This document shows, piece after piece, positions 9,044 through 17,702 of a stretch of DNA of 64,000 nt (positions within the stretch are counted from its first letter, which is position 1; each line of letters starts with the position of its first letter). The notes under the pieces are model-generated. The model saw only the letters and a program-made list of their open reading frames with translations, did no database searches and was not told the DNA's origin. The position numbers were made by a program, and so were the translations under genes. This DNA comes from Candidatus Gastranaerophilales bacterium (GTDB lineage Bacteria; Cyanobacteriota; Vampirovibrionia; Gastranaerophilales; Gastranaerophilaceae), in assembly GCA_944326585.1 (NCBI GenBank), contig CALVEN010000005.1, positions 38,147 to 102,146 on the forward strand, in the 5' to 3' direction.

Positions 9044-11541
9044 GACTGCTCCGGCGGTTTCATTTTACCAAAGAAAAATTGCGAAAGAACTGTTACACCC
9101 AACAGTCCGGCGCCGAATCCGCCAAACATTTTGATCCATTTACGGGTATTGAACATTTCTTTCATAGTTGTACTGAACATTTGATCAGGCGCCATGCCCA
9201 TCAAAAGAAATTGTTTATATGATTTTGCATTTTTATTTTTGCCTCTTGCCAGATGGTAAGGCTTAAAGAAATACTCGGCATCACCGATTTCTTTTACAAA
9301 ATCCGCTCTGTATTGTTGAAGCTCTTTTGCGATACTGCCGCTGGATATAATTTCAGATGTTTTCGGATGCAAAGGATTTTCATACAAAAGCCTTACAAGT
9401 TCCTTAAAGAAATTCTTATCTTGGGGAATATCAACTTTTCCGCCGTCGACAATACGTTTGAGATATTTATTTTTAACTTTTCCCGCTTCAACTTCTATAT
9501 TGCTGAAATCTTTCATATCCGGATGCGGATTCCTTAACTGATAGAATTTCGTTATAAAATCGGAAGTTGTACCTTCAATAGACATTCTTTTTGCAAGTTC
9601 TACAATTTCTTCTTTTACCTCGCGCGGCATGGCAGCGTGCAAAGCAGCACTGTGACTTGGGTGAAGGTTTTTAACATCCGCAATTCGTTTATAAAAATCC
9701 AGAGTATTCAACAATCGGTATAACGAACTTCTTATGCCGAGAAGCCTGTTTGAAACAAATGACAGCTGAATATTTTTTAATGAACCAAAGGAACCGTTTA
9801 AACGATTTAACGTATTAGGCATTTTTATACCTTTTTCGTCTAACAATTGCGGAAGTTGTTCAAATATGGAATTTACGGTAGATTTATAACTTCCGTTTGA
9901 ACTTGTATTAAGGGCTTCCATTTTAGAATCCAGCATGGTTATTTTGTCTCTTAGAGCCTGTATTATTTTGTTATAATCGCTTTCTTTATCCGGAGACACA
10001 ATTTTTTCAATTTTTTGACGAAGCAATTTACCTGTCATTTTTCTGTCATATCTCGTATTTTCAATTTCTTTAGGCGAAATATTAAACAATTTGGGCAGAC
10101 TTTCGGTAATTTCATTCCAGGTATTTGCAATAACGGTTTCAGGTGCAGCAGCAGCTTTCAGATAAACATATTCATCCAGAACCGCATTTTTTGCTTTGAA
10201 ATCAGTAAATATCGCCGATACGGATTTAAGATTTTTTATGACATCCGGCGTCAATTTTGCATTTGATTTTGAATAAAGAGCTTGCGCAATAGCATTATCA
10301 GCCGTTTTAACATTAAACAATTTATTTATAATCAATTTATCATCCAGCTCTGCTCCCGCATGGTTTGTATTATATTGAATTATATTATTTCTTATTTCAA
10401 AACCTATTGATGCAAGAACTTTCTTTACATCACCATCGGTTAATTGATTCGGAAATTTATTCAGATTAATTCTTATTGCCTCTTCAGAAGGAATAAACGC
10501 GTCAATTTCGTCAGCAGAAACAGTTTTGACCAATACATTTCGTATATTATCAAGAATTTTTCCGGCAGTGCCGTCGCTGACAACAAATTTTTTGCCGCCG
10601 TTAAGATTTAACAATTCGTCCAAATCTTCATGAATTGCTTGAGTTGTAACCGAATCAAAACCACGGCTTAATATATTTTTGATTTTTTTAACAAGCTCGG
10701 GAGTTAATTCTTTATCCTGATTCATAGCCAACAAATCATTCAAAGCTTCTTTAGAGGCTGAATCTCTAAAATTCAATGATGATGAACTTACATTTGAAAT
10801 CAATTTATCAGCCTTTTTGGAGCGCAAATTACCAAGATACGATTTTACGGGCTTTTCACAGGCATTGCACATCAATGCGCTCAAAACAGGCGTTGCAAAA
10901 CCGGCTGTCAGCATCCACATAGTATTATTTTGAACGGCAATTTTTTTCATCTTTTCTTGAATAAAGTCCCTGCGATTGTTCATATCTTTCGGAACACCCA
11001 TCCAGTCGCCGATTTTATTAATTTTTTCATCGCTGTATAAAGACCAGGGCAAATATTGAGGATCCTGGAAAAATAACTTTTCTCTGCCAAAGCTGTCTTC
11101 GTATTTTTGTCTTATATTAAATCCGTGTATCAATTTTGCCGGCAGTTGAAGTGCAATCTTGGGCCAAATGGACATTGCCGCAAAAAATGATGCAAAGCCG
11201 ACAAATTCCATAGCTTTTGCAAGCGGTGCCTGTTTTCTTGTCATCAAATAACCGGCAATCATAAGCCCGCCAAGCTTCATACCGATATCATTCACTTTAC
11301 CTAATTCATGGTCGTTTGCTTTGCCTGAAACAGAACGGGCAAAAGATTTTGCATCATAAGCAATATTTTTTGCCATGCCGGCAGGAGCCGCCAAAAGACC
11401 ACGGTTAATAAGATGTCCTTTTGATTGGAGCGGTTTTATAAAAGTTCTGTTCGACAAAACATATTCAATATCAAGATTGCGATCTTTTCTATCGGGCTGA
11501 GGCATATTATTGAGATATGTTTGGATCAAATTCGGACGCAT
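9040..11541 (-). CDS. 833-residue membrane-anchored protein, function unknown
   Basis: Not recognised. There are hydrophobic segments at about residues 86-101, 111-129 and 207-226 and a final one at 806-825 followed by a short KMKPPEQS tail. Between 230 and 800 is a long, mostly helical, soluble region rich in K, N, L and D, without recognisable catalytic motifs. A cysteine pair, CNAC, sits at the end of the third segment. It is the middle gene of an operon: its start follows the stop of the 343-residue membrane protein by 1-2 nt and its stop overlaps the GH13 gene. The arrangement suggests that the two membrane proteins form a complex working with the GH13 enzyme, but this is inference from spacing only. 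Confidence 0.8.
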   Translation of the reverse strand: MRPNLIQTYLNNMPQPDRKDRNLDIEYVLSNRTFIKPLQSKGHLINRGLLAAPAGMAKNIAYDAKSFARSVSGKANDHELGKVNDIGMKLGGLMIAGYLMTRKQAPLAKAMEFVGFASFFAAMSIWPKIALQLPAKLIHGFNIRQKYEDSFGREKLFFQDPQYLPWSLYSDEKINKIGDWMGVPKDMNNRRDFIQEKMKKIAVQNNTMWMLTAGFATPVLSALMCNACEKPVKSYLGNLRSKKADKLISNVSSSSLNFRDSASKEALNDLLAMNQDKELTPELVKKIKNILSRGFDSVTTQAIHEDLDELLNLNGGKKFVVSDGTAGKILDNIRNVLVKTVSADEIDAFIPSEEAIRINLNKFPNQLTDGDVKKVLASIGFEIRNNIIQYNTNHAGAELDDKLIINKLFNVKTADNAIAQALYSKSNAKLTPDVIKNLKSVSAIFTDFKAKNAVLDEYVYLKAAAAPETVIANTWNEITESLPKLFNISPKEIENTRYDRKMTGKLLRQKIEKIVSPDKESDYNKIIQALRDKITMLDSKMEALNTSSNGSYKSTVNSIFEQLPQLLDEKGIKMPNTLNRLNGSFGSLKNIQLSFVSNRLLGIRSSLYRLLNTLDFYKRIADVKNLHPSHSAALHAAMPREVKEEIVELAKRMSIEGTTSDFITKFYQLRNPHPDMKDFSNIEVEAGKVKNKYLKRIVDGGKVDIPQDKNFFKELVRLLYENPLHPKTSEIISSGSIAKELQQYRADFVKEIGDAEYFFKPYHLARGKNKNAKSYKQFLLMGMAPDQMFSTTMKEMFNTRKWIKMFGGFGAGLLGVTVLSQFFFGKMKPPEQS

Positions 11542-11542
11542 A

Positions 11543-12574
11543 CTAATTCACCACATACTTTCTGTCTTCTTTGATAACATCACCTGCATCAAATTTTGAC
11601 GTTTTTTTAACATGCACTGCATTAGCCACGCCCAGAACAGAAGATAAAACTGCCGCCCCGATCATTACTTTACCTGCGTATTTAGACCATCCGGACGCAT
11701 TTTTAGGACCTCTGTATAATTCTTTCGCGCTTTTTATTGCACTATCTTTTAAAACTTTTAATGAATGCTTAAATTTATTAAATTTCCAGAATTTTAACGT
11801 TGCGACATTGAAATAATCCTCCCACGGAGCCTGAAAAGCATAAGCCACACCGGCTGCAGCCCACAAATATGATGACAGCGTTTTTGCCATATCTGTTTTT
11901 GTGGCAATTTTTCTGATTACAGGCTTCATCTCCTGATCAGAATCATTCAAATTATCTCCGTAGCCCAATTTTTTGGCTATTTTATCAAAATATTCATTGC
12001 GTTTTTCCCCCTTTGCTTCCGATTTATACAATAAATCCCAGCGGGAAAACTCTTTGCTTTCATAAATTTTATGATATTCAATACTTGTAATATCCGTATC
12101 GTAAATATTATCAGGCAATTCATAAATTACTTTTGCATACGGAACTTCCGTATCAACACCTGTTAACCATTTTACGGGTGCAGACACAAAAGTCTTTGTC
12201 GCCGGTTTCAAAATAGCATAAAATAATACGCCCAATGCCATTTTACGTCCTATAGCACCGGCTTTTGATTTAGCTAGCGGGGCAAAAAATTTATTTGCAG
12301 AGTTAAAAACAGACATTAACATCAAACTGCCAATTACATAAGGAACATTCCCCATTGTCAAAAATTCATAAAAATTAGCGTTTTTACTGCCTTTTAAGCC
12401 TTTTGCGGGATATAATGTCAATGCATTTGTAAATTTATCATAGCCAATTCTTGCTCTGTTTGCAAAATTATTTTCAAGCAGAGTATCTTTTGCATAAGGT
12501 AACTTTTTACCTTCTGCATCGCTATTATTTTTGAAATTCACGCTGTTATTTGAACTGCCAATCGGTGAAATCAT
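11543..12574 (-). CDS. 343-residue membrane protein, function unknown
   Basis: Not recognised. Starts MISPIGSSNNSVNFKNN, with the short VNFK tail motif seen in other proteins of this window, and has four hydrophobic segments (around YVIGSLMLMSVF, MALGVLFYAILKP, LSSYLWAAAGVAYAF and VMIGAAVLSSVLGVANAV). A GTG 15 nt upstream is in frame, but GGAG lies five bases before the chosen ATG, which decides the start. First gene of the operon with the 833-residue membrane protein and the GH13 enzyme. Its C-terminal layout (helix, amphipathic segment, membrane helix) recalls the ends of the 833-residue partner, so the two may be distantly related. Confidence 0.8.
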   Translation of the reverse strand: MISPIGSSNNSVNFKNNSDAEGKKLPYAKDTLLENNFANRARIGYDKFTNALTLYPAKGLKGSKNANFYEFLTMGNVPYVIGSLMLMSVFNSANKFFAPLAKSKAGAIGRKMALGVLFYAILKPATKTFVSAPVKWLTGVDTEVPYAKVIYELPDNIYDTDITSIEYHKIYESKEFSRWDLLYKSEAKGEKRNEYFDKIAKKLGYGDNLNDSDQEMKPVIRKIATKTDMAKTLSSYLWAAAGVAYAFQAPWEDYFNVATLKFWKFNKFKHSLKVLKDSAIKSAKELYRGPKNASGWSKYAGKVMIGAAVLSSVLGVANAVHVKKTSKFDAGDVIKEDRKYVVN

Positions 12575-12656
12575 TTTTACTCCGCACACATTATATACAT
12601 ATAAGGTCAGTCAAAAATTTTTTTGCCATACTTTTTAACATTTTTTTACAATATTT

Positions 12657-13499
12657 TTATGCAAAAAAAGTAAAAAATGCAGCCGTCAAAATTCCAACGA
12701 TGACACAATAATAGCCGAATATTGCAAGAGAAAATCTGGCAACGAATTTCAGAAAATATTTTATACACAAATACCCGACAAGTCCTGAAACAATTGTTCC
12801 GGCAACAATAGCATTCCAATTATAAGTAAGCGCTTCATGCAAATCTATTTTTATAAACGGATAAACCATAGACGCACCGAGAATAATCGGAATACTCAAC
12901 AAAAATGAATATCTTGCCGCGGTTAATCTGTCCAAACCGTTAAAAAGTCCTGTTGCAATGGTCCAGCCCGATCTTGAAAGTCCGGGAAGTGCCGCAATAC
13001 CCTGCGCTAACGCGATAAATATCGAACTTTTCAAATCCACATCGGATTTAGTCGGAATTTTTTTAGATCTGTATTCGCTGTAAAAAAGAATAAAACCGGT
13101 CATGATAAGTAAAATTCCGACAATAGCAGGTGAATACACAAGCTTTTCCGCAACTTTTTCCAATGGATATGCAACAGCTACGGTCAAAACCGTACCCAAT
13201 AATATGTAAAGCCCGACTTTTGCGTTTTGGTCACTATAATCTTTTGTCTTAAATCCGTTCCACAAGGCTTTTAAAATATCCGCAATTTCTTTTCTGAAAA
13301 ATATCAAAACAGCAATCAAAGTTCCGAAATGAAGCATGATATCAAAGAAAATTTCCTCATTTGAATGCTGAACTATCTCAATACCCTTAAAAACTTTATA
13401 AAAATTAGATGTAAAAACCAGATGTCCCGAGCTTGAAATCGGCAAAAATTCACTCAAACCCTGTACTATCCCCATTAATATTGCCTGTATAAAATTCAT
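12657..13499 (-). CDS. uppP: undecaprenyl-diphosphatase UppP/BacA
   Basis: 280 residues, the normal size, polytopic. Removes a phosphate from undecaprenyl pyrophosphate at the membrane, recycling the lipid carrier for peptidoglycan and LPS O-chains; overexpression gives bacitracin resistance in other bacteria. The two family signatures are present: GLSEFLPISSSGHL (Glu17, Ser24, His26) and PGLSRSGWT with Arg176. The family usually has PGxSRSGxT, so the motif is intact. AGGAATAAAAA before ATG. It lies 3 nt after the queD stop, in a run of four closely packed genes with kdsC and kdsD, which makes sense for an envelope-synthesis operon. Confidence 0.95.
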   Translation of the reverse strand: MNFIQAILMGIVQGLSEFLPISSSGHLVFTSNFYKVFKGIEIVQHSNEEIFFDIMLHFGTLIAVLIFFRKEIADILKALWNGFKTKDYSDQNAKVGLYILLGTVLTVAVAYPLEKVAEKLVYSPAIVGILLIMTGFILFYSEYRSKKIPTKSDVDLKSSIFIALAQGIAALPGLSRSGWTIATGLFNGLDRLTAARYSFLLSIPIILGASMVYPFIKIDLHEALTYNWNAIVAGTIVSGLVGYLCIKYFLKFVARFSLAIFGYYCVIVGILTAAFFTFFA

Positions 13500-13502
13500 T
13501 TT

Positions 13503-13865
13503 TTATTCCTCTTCATAATACGTAGCGCAGGAAGTCTGTGTCTCCCAAACTGAAATTTTATCTAACTGGACTATTTTTTCCTTTAATTTGCCGTAAATAA
13601 ACCGTGCAATCATCTCACTTGAAGGACTTTCACCGTTAAATTCCGGCAGCTCATTGATATCTTTATGATCCAACAAGTCTAAAACCGCATTCAATTCACG
13701 TTTCAAAACCTTATAATCAATCAAAATATTGCTTCTGTCGAGAGTATCACCCTTTACATAAGCTTCAACCATCCAGTTATGCCCGTGCTGATTTTCGCAT
13801 TCACCTTCATAATTCAAAAGGTGATGTGCTGCCGCAAAAAATGCCTGTGTCTTAATTTCGTACAT
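13503..13865 (-). CDS. queD: 6-carboxy-5,6,7,8-tetrahydropterin synthase QueD
   Basis: 120 residues of the PTPS/QueD family, converting 7,8-dihydroneopterin triphosphate to 6-carboxytetrahydropterin, second step of queuosine precursor synthesis. Catalytic Cys23 and zinc ligands His15, His27 and His29 lie in FAAAHHLLNYEGECENQHGHN; the C-terminal ETQTSCATYYEE end is also typical. The frame stays open 14 codons further upstream, but AAGGGGAACAG just before this ATG decides the start and leaves a 13-nt gap to kdsC instead of an overlap. No other queuosine gene is in the window. Co-transcribed with uppP, kdsC and kdsD. Confidence 0.92.
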   Translation of the reverse strand: MYEIKTQAFFAAAHHLLNYEGECENQHGHNWMVEAYVKGDTLDRSNILIDYKVLKRELNAVLDLLDHKDINELPEFNGESPSSEMIARFIYGKLKEKIVQLDKISVWETQTSCATYYEEE

Positions 13866-13878
13866 CTGTTCCCCTTTA

Positions 13879-14415
13879 TCAAGAAGCTTTTGGTGTGCTT
13901 CCTTCACAAACTATATACTCTTTTTCAATCCCCTGACAATCAAGAATAAAATCACAAAGTTCTCTGACTGCCCCGCGTCCGCCGTTTTTGGAGGACACAA
14001 AATGACAAATACTCTTTACTTCATCCACCGCGTCATTCGGGCAGCATGCCAGACCCACTTTTTCCAGACAGCAAACATCCGGCAGATCATCTCCCATATA
14101 AGAAATTTCATCATAAGAAAGATTATATTTCTGACGCAATTCTTCTAAAGTCGGAAGTTTGTATTTTTTCCCTTGATGTAATTCCGTTATATTAAGATTT
14201 TTGGCACGATGAGCAACCGTTCCGTTATTTCTTGCGGTAATTATAGCAGTAACAAAACCTGCATGTGCCATTCTGACAAGCCCGTGCCCGTCTTTTGCAT
14301 TAAATGTTTTATATTCAACGCCGTTTTCGTCATACGTAACGCTTCCGTCAGTCATAACTCCGTCAACGTCAAACGCCATAAGCTTAATTTTTTTTGCTCT
14401 CTCTTTTAAATCCAT
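13879..14415 (-). CDS. kdsC: 3-deoxy-D-manno-octulosonate 8-phosphate phosphatase KdsC
   Basis: 178 residues of the HAD superfamily, C0 (cap-less) type. The nucleophile motif FDVDGVMTDG has Asp16 and Asp18, the second motif is ITARNNG and the later GDDLPDVCCLEKVG motif carries the metal aspartates. Dephosphorylates KDO 8-phosphate in lipopolysaccharide inner-core synthesis. It directly follows kdsD (stop and start share a base, TAATG), the same pathway two steps apart, which supports both calls. It also implies an LPS-type outer membrane. Confidence 0.95.
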   Translation of the reverse strand: MDLKERAKKIKLMAFDVDGVMTDGSVTYDENGVEYKTFNAKDGHGLVRMAHAGFVTAIITARNNGTVAHRAKNLNITELHQGKKYKLPTLEELRQKYNLSYDEISYMGDDLPDVCCLEKVGLACCPNDAVDEVKSICHFVSSKNGGRGAVRELCDFILDCQGIEKEYIVCEGSTPKAS

Positions 14416-15401
14416 TATGCAACACCCGCTTTCAAAATATCATGAATATGGATAACGCCTATGGGCATATCGCTGCTGTCAACAACCGCAAGCGCCGTGA
14501 TTGAATATTTTTCCATCAAATGAAGCGCACTTGCCGCGTATTCATCACCGGAAATTCTTTTCGGATTGACAGTCATGACATCTTTTATTAATAAAGAAAC
14601 CGTATCCGGATATTTTATCAAAGTTCTTCTGATATCACCATCCGTCAAGACCCCTGCAAGTTTTCCGGAACCGTTTACAATCATTGCCATACCGAGTTTG
14701 AATTTTGAAATAGTTTCAATAACGCTTGTAAACGTATCATTTTCGTGAACAATCGGAAGTTTTTCGGGATCAGACAGCATCAAATCTTTAACATGATACA
14801 AAAATCCTTTGCCCAGAGCACCTGACGGATGGAAAATCAAGAAATCTTCTTCAGAGAATCCGCGTTTTTCCAAAAGACAAACCGCAAGAGCATCCCCCAT
14901 TGCAAGAGTTGCCGTTGTGCTTGCTGTAGGAGCTTTATTCAAAGGGCAGGCTTCCCGTTCCACCGCAATATCAAGGACAACATCACTCGCTTTAGCAAGA
15001 GTTGATGACATATTACCTGTCATACCTATCATTGGAACGCCAAATCTTTTGATAAGCGGCAAAAGATTTAACAATTCCTGAGTTTCTCCGCTATTGGAAA
15101 TCGCAATTATAACATCATCCCGGGTTATAATCCCTGAATCGCCGTGCGTGCTTTCCGCAGGATGCAAAAAGTATGACGGAGTTCCGGTTGACGATAAAGT
15201 CGCGGCAATTTTTTTACCGATAAGACCGGATTTACCCATACCTGTTATGATAACTCTGCCTTTACAGGAATATAAAAGCTCAATTGCTTTATCAAAATTA
15301 TCGCCTATTCTGTCAATTAATTTTAAAATAGAATCCGCTTCTATTTTTAATACATCTTTTGCAAGATCGTTTATAGATTTTACACTCATGATACTTCCCA
15401 T
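14415..15401 (-). CDS. kdsD: arabinose 5-phosphate isomerase KdsD/KpsF
   Basis: About 328 residues: an N-terminal SIS domain (GRVIITGMGKSGLIGKKIAA, then STGTPSYFLHPAESTHGD and ISNSGETQELLNLLP) and two C-terminal CBS domains starting near residue 205 (VKDLMLSDPEKLPIVHEND and KDVMTVNPKRISGDEYAA). Interconverts D-ribulose 5-phosphate and D-arabinose 5-phosphate, the first step of KDO synthesis. Two ATGs are possible, at 15401 (after GGGGGTACAAT) and 15389 (MSVKSIND); the sequence does not decide strongly, the second giving the more family-like N-terminus. First gene of the kdsD-kdsC-queD-uppP run. Confidence 0.94.
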   Translation of the reverse strand: MGSIMSVKSINDLAKDVLKIEADSILKLIDRIGDNFDKAIELLYSCKGRVIITGMGKSGLIGKKIAATLSSTGTPSYFLHPAESTHGDSGIITRDDVIIAISNSGETQELLNLLPLIKRFGVPMIGMTGNMSSTLAKASDVVLDIAVEREACPLNKAPTASTTATLAMGDALAVCLLEKRGFSEEDFLIFHPSGALGKGFLYHVKDLMLSDPEKLPIVHENDTFTSVIETISKFKLGMAMIVNGSGKLAGVLTDGDIRRTLIKYPDTVSLLIKDVMTVNPKRISGDEYAASALHLMEKYSITALAVVDSSDMPIGVIHIHDILKAGVA

Positions 15402-15515
15402 ATTGTACCCCCACAAATTAATTATACAATAAATATCCGTTAAAAGTATTAAAAATATATAAATTTTTAAAGTTTTTAAACTTTTCGGCGATTTTTATGC
15501 CAAAAGGAAACAAAA

Positions 15516-15800
15516 ATGGTTCAAAATATAACAAAAAGCAAATTTTTAGACATGAATTGCGAAAATTCGCAGCAAATTTTAGAAAATATCCAAAAATACA
15601 TAAACAAATTTGACTGTCCGGAGATGACTCTTGACCTCACCAAACTGAATATTCTTGATGCAGCAAAAGTTATGATGCTGTCATCCGCCTATCATTATAA
15701 AAAATACCCCGAAGGCAAACTTAAATGCCACGTACAATCCGAAAGCGTCAAAAATCTTGTATCCGGATTTTCAACAATCAATCTGGAAGTTATTGAATAA
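15516..15800 (+). CDS. small protein, possible STAS-like fold, unknown function
   Basis: 94 residues, no membrane segment. The alternation in LDLTKLNILDAAKVMMLSSA followed by KLKCHVQSESVKNLVSGF resembles the beta-alpha pattern of STAS/anti-anti-sigma-like domains, but the phosphorylatable Ser motif is absent, so this is a weak suggestion only. AAAAGGAAACAAAA precedes ATG. It is followed after 56 nt by the nucleotidyltransferase-like fragment. Confidence 0.65.
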   Translation: MVQNITKSKFLDMNCENSQQILENIQKYINKFDCPEMTLDLTKLNILDAAKVMMLSSAYHYKKYPEGKLKCHVQSESVKNLVSGFSTINLEVIE

Positions 15801-15856
15801 AACTTTTTAAACCGTATAAATTTGACAGTACTGCATTAAAAATATAGGATTAGACT

Positions 15857-16027
15857 ATGGATTACTTAATGGATATTTCAGCGCTGCAAAATGTGCTTAA
15901 AAGCCTAAGAGATGCCTTTGAAAATTCAGAATTACCCATTGAAGTTGACGCTGTTGACTTGGATGAAATTTCCGGCGGATTCAAAAACGCAATAGCAAAA
16001 AGCCTTATAGAAATTAACATGATTTAA
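15857..16027 (+). CDS. 56-residue protein resembling the C-terminal end of a MNT-type nucleotidyltransferase
   Basis: The peptide starts MDYLMDISALQNVLKSL and continues with a segment (FENSELPIEVDAVDLDEI, then FKNAIAKSLIEI) that closely follows the usual last third of small minimal nucleotidyltransferases (MntA antitoxin family), where a 'xxSxLPxxVDxVDxxxI..F...I....I' pattern is typical. The N-terminal GSxxxxxxxxSDxD catalytic part is missing and is not found just upstream in any frame. AGGATTAGACT before ATG offers a ribosome binding site. It may be a decayed toxin-antitoxin remnant or a stand-alone fold fragment; similarity is from memory of the family, not a search. Confidence 0.5.
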   Translation: MDYLMDISALQNVLKSLRDAFENSELPIEVDAVDLDEISGGFKNAIAKSLIEINMI

Positions 16028-16140
16028 CAAACCGCTTGCAAAATAAGATTTATTATAATAATATAATACTTAGCCGAAAGTTATGGGCTTTGGTATGCCT
16101 GTAATTTTTTAGTTACTTAAACCAAAAAGGAGATAAGAAA

Positions 16141-16350
16141 ATGCCAAAAATGAAAACACACAAGTCTGCTGCAAAACGTTACAAAGTAACAGCAACAGGC
16201 AAAATTCAAAAAAGACAAGCAGGTATTGGCCACTTGCTCCAACACAAATCAGGTTCAAGAAAACGCAGAATTTTCAAACTGGTTGGTGTTTCTGAGTCAC
16301 ACTTAAAACTGGTTTCCAAAGAGTTACCATACAAGAAGTATTCAAGATAG
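16141..16350 (+). CDS. rpmI: 50S ribosomal protein L35
   Basis: 69 residues, very basic, with the family start MPKMKTHKSAAKRYKVTATGK and the central HLLQHKSGSRKRR. Component of the large ribosomal subunit. AAAGGAGATAAGAAA before ATG is a near-consensus ribosome binding site. Nine nt before rplT, the conserved order; infC, which commonly precedes rpmI, is absent here. The 100 nt upstream hold short inverted repeats that could be an L20-type autoregulatory leader, not demonstrable by eye. Confidence 0.97.
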   Translation: MPKMKTHKSAAKRYKVTATGKIQKRQAGIGHLLQHKSGSRKRRIFKLVGVSESHLKLVSKELPYKKYSR

Positions 16351-16359
16351 GAGCATAAA

Positions 16360-16710
16360 ATGAGAGTAAAACGTGGTAATGTTAGTCGTTTAAGACACAA
16401 AAAAATATTAAAACTTGCTAAAGGCTTTAAAGGCGCAAGAAGCAGAATTTTCAAAGTAGCAAATACAGCTGTTATGAAAGCGCTTAAATACGCATACAGA
16501 GATCGCCGTACTACAAAACGTAATATGAGACGCCTCTGGATTGTTAGAATTAACGCAGCTGTAAGAGAACGAGGCATGAGCTATTCAAGATTTTTGAATG
16601 CTTGCAAAAAAGCTAATATCGTTGTTAACAGAAAAATGCTTGCTGAATTGGCAGTTAACGATAAAGAAGCTTTTGATGTAGTGTTTGAAGTTGCAAAAGC
16701 GGCAAAATAA
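16360..16710 (+). CDS. rplT: 50S ribosomal protein L20
   Basis: 116 residues: [25 protein letters not shown] at the N-terminus, then the basic [21 protein letters not shown] helix and the C-terminal globular [17 protein letters not shown] domain. An early-assembly protein of the large subunit and, in other bacteria, autogenous repressor of the infC-rpmI-rplT operon. GGAG before ATG, downstream of rpmI, followed by a strong terminator. Confidence 0.97.
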   Translation: MRVKRGNVSRLRHKKILKLAKGFKGARSRIFKVANTAVMKALKYAYRDRRTTKRNMRRLWIVRINAAVRERGMSYSRFLNACKKANIVVNRKMLAELAVNDKEAFDVVFEVAKAAK

Positions 16711-16728
16711 TTTATTTAAAGCTGATAA

Positions 16729-16760
16729 AAAATAACCCTCATCTGAGGGTTATTTTTTAT
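16729..16760 (+). terminator. rho-independent terminator after rplT
   Basis: AATAACCCTC-ATCT-GAGGGTTATT hairpin followed by a T-run, 20 nt beyond the rplT stop. Confidence 0.9.
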
Positions 16761-16889
16761 TTTGAAGAAATTTCCCGAAGCATTTCATTAACGGTTTTTT
16801 GTCGTCCTGTATCTTCCCTAAACCAAGGCACCTTATCTTGCGCACATAAATGAGTCCACCCGCAGCGAATAATCTTTTTATTTCTCCAC

Positions 16890-17489
16890 CTATCTAACTT
16901 TATTTTCTTCTCCGCGTATTAACCGCCCTATATTTTCTCTGTGTAAATAGATTATATACAAAGCACCCAATGCACAATAACAAATATACGCAAGAGGTTC
17001 TTTAAAATACCACATCAAAAAAGGCGATATAAATAATGCAATTATGGAACCCAAAGAAACATATTTTGAAACATACGTTATAACAGCCCAAACAGCAGCA
17101 ATAATTAAACCGACCTGCCAGTTAAGCGCCAGAATAGTTCCGACGCCTGATGCAACGGATTTGCCGCCTGTGAATTTTAAAAATACAGATTTACTATGCC
17201 CTATAATAACAGCAACCGCCGCAAGTACGGGCAGCAAACCTATTGATACAAAAGACGTTGCAAAAAGTTTAGTCAGCACAACCGGCAAAGCACCTTTTAT
17301 TGCATCCAGAATCATAACGGTAAAAAACCATTTCTTACCCATGACACGTTTTACATTGGTGGCACCCGTGGATCCGGAACCGATTGTTCTGATATCCTGA
17401 CCTGTAAATGCTTTAACTATTATATAGCCGGTTGGTATAGATCCAATTAAATATGCCGCTAAAATTACGATTATAATTTCCACAATCAT
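16890..17489 (-). CDS. plsY: acyl-phosphate:glycerol-3-phosphate acyltransferase PlsY
   Basis: 199 residues with about five membrane helices. Transfers the acyl group from acyl-phosphate to glycerol 3-phosphate, first step of phospholipid synthesis. Family motifs are present: IGSGSTGATNVKRVMG (near residues 36-51), GHSKSVFLKFTGGKSVASGVG (near 97-117) and a final HRENIGRLIRGEE. The second Gly-Lys-Gly of the usual FKGGKGVAT is FTGGKSVAS here. AAGGAAGTTGAG before ATG. Stands alone between the rplT terminator and the adhesin; no plsX nearby. Confidence 0.94.
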   Translation of the reverse strand: MIVEIIIVILAAYLIGSIPTGYIIVKAFTGQDIRTIGSGSTGATNVKRVMGKKWFFTVMILDAIKGALPVVLTKLFATSFVSIGLLPVLAAVAVIIGHSKSVFLKFTGGKSVASGVGTILALNWQVGLIIAAVWAVITYVSKYVSLGSIIALFISPFLMWYFKEPLAYICYCALGALYIIYLHRENIGRLIRGEENKVR

Positions 17490-17702
17490 CTCAACTTCCT
17501 TTTTTAAAGATAATTATAACATAAAATTAATATTATTAAACATTTTACATACTTTATATACATTTTGGATATGCAAAACGCGAAAAAACTTTTAAAAAAA
17601 ACATTAATTACAAAACTTAATAATCACGCAAAAATTTTTATGTTTAAATATTAATACTAAGGAGTTAGTATAAATAAAACTTTTCAGAAAGGACATAGGG
17701 TA

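Noticed and set aside
16028..16140. Possible L20-type autoregulatory leader upstream of rpmI
   Set aside because: A short AGCC/GGCT pairing exists, but I cannot show the rRNA-mimic fold by eye. Covariation analysis would be needed.
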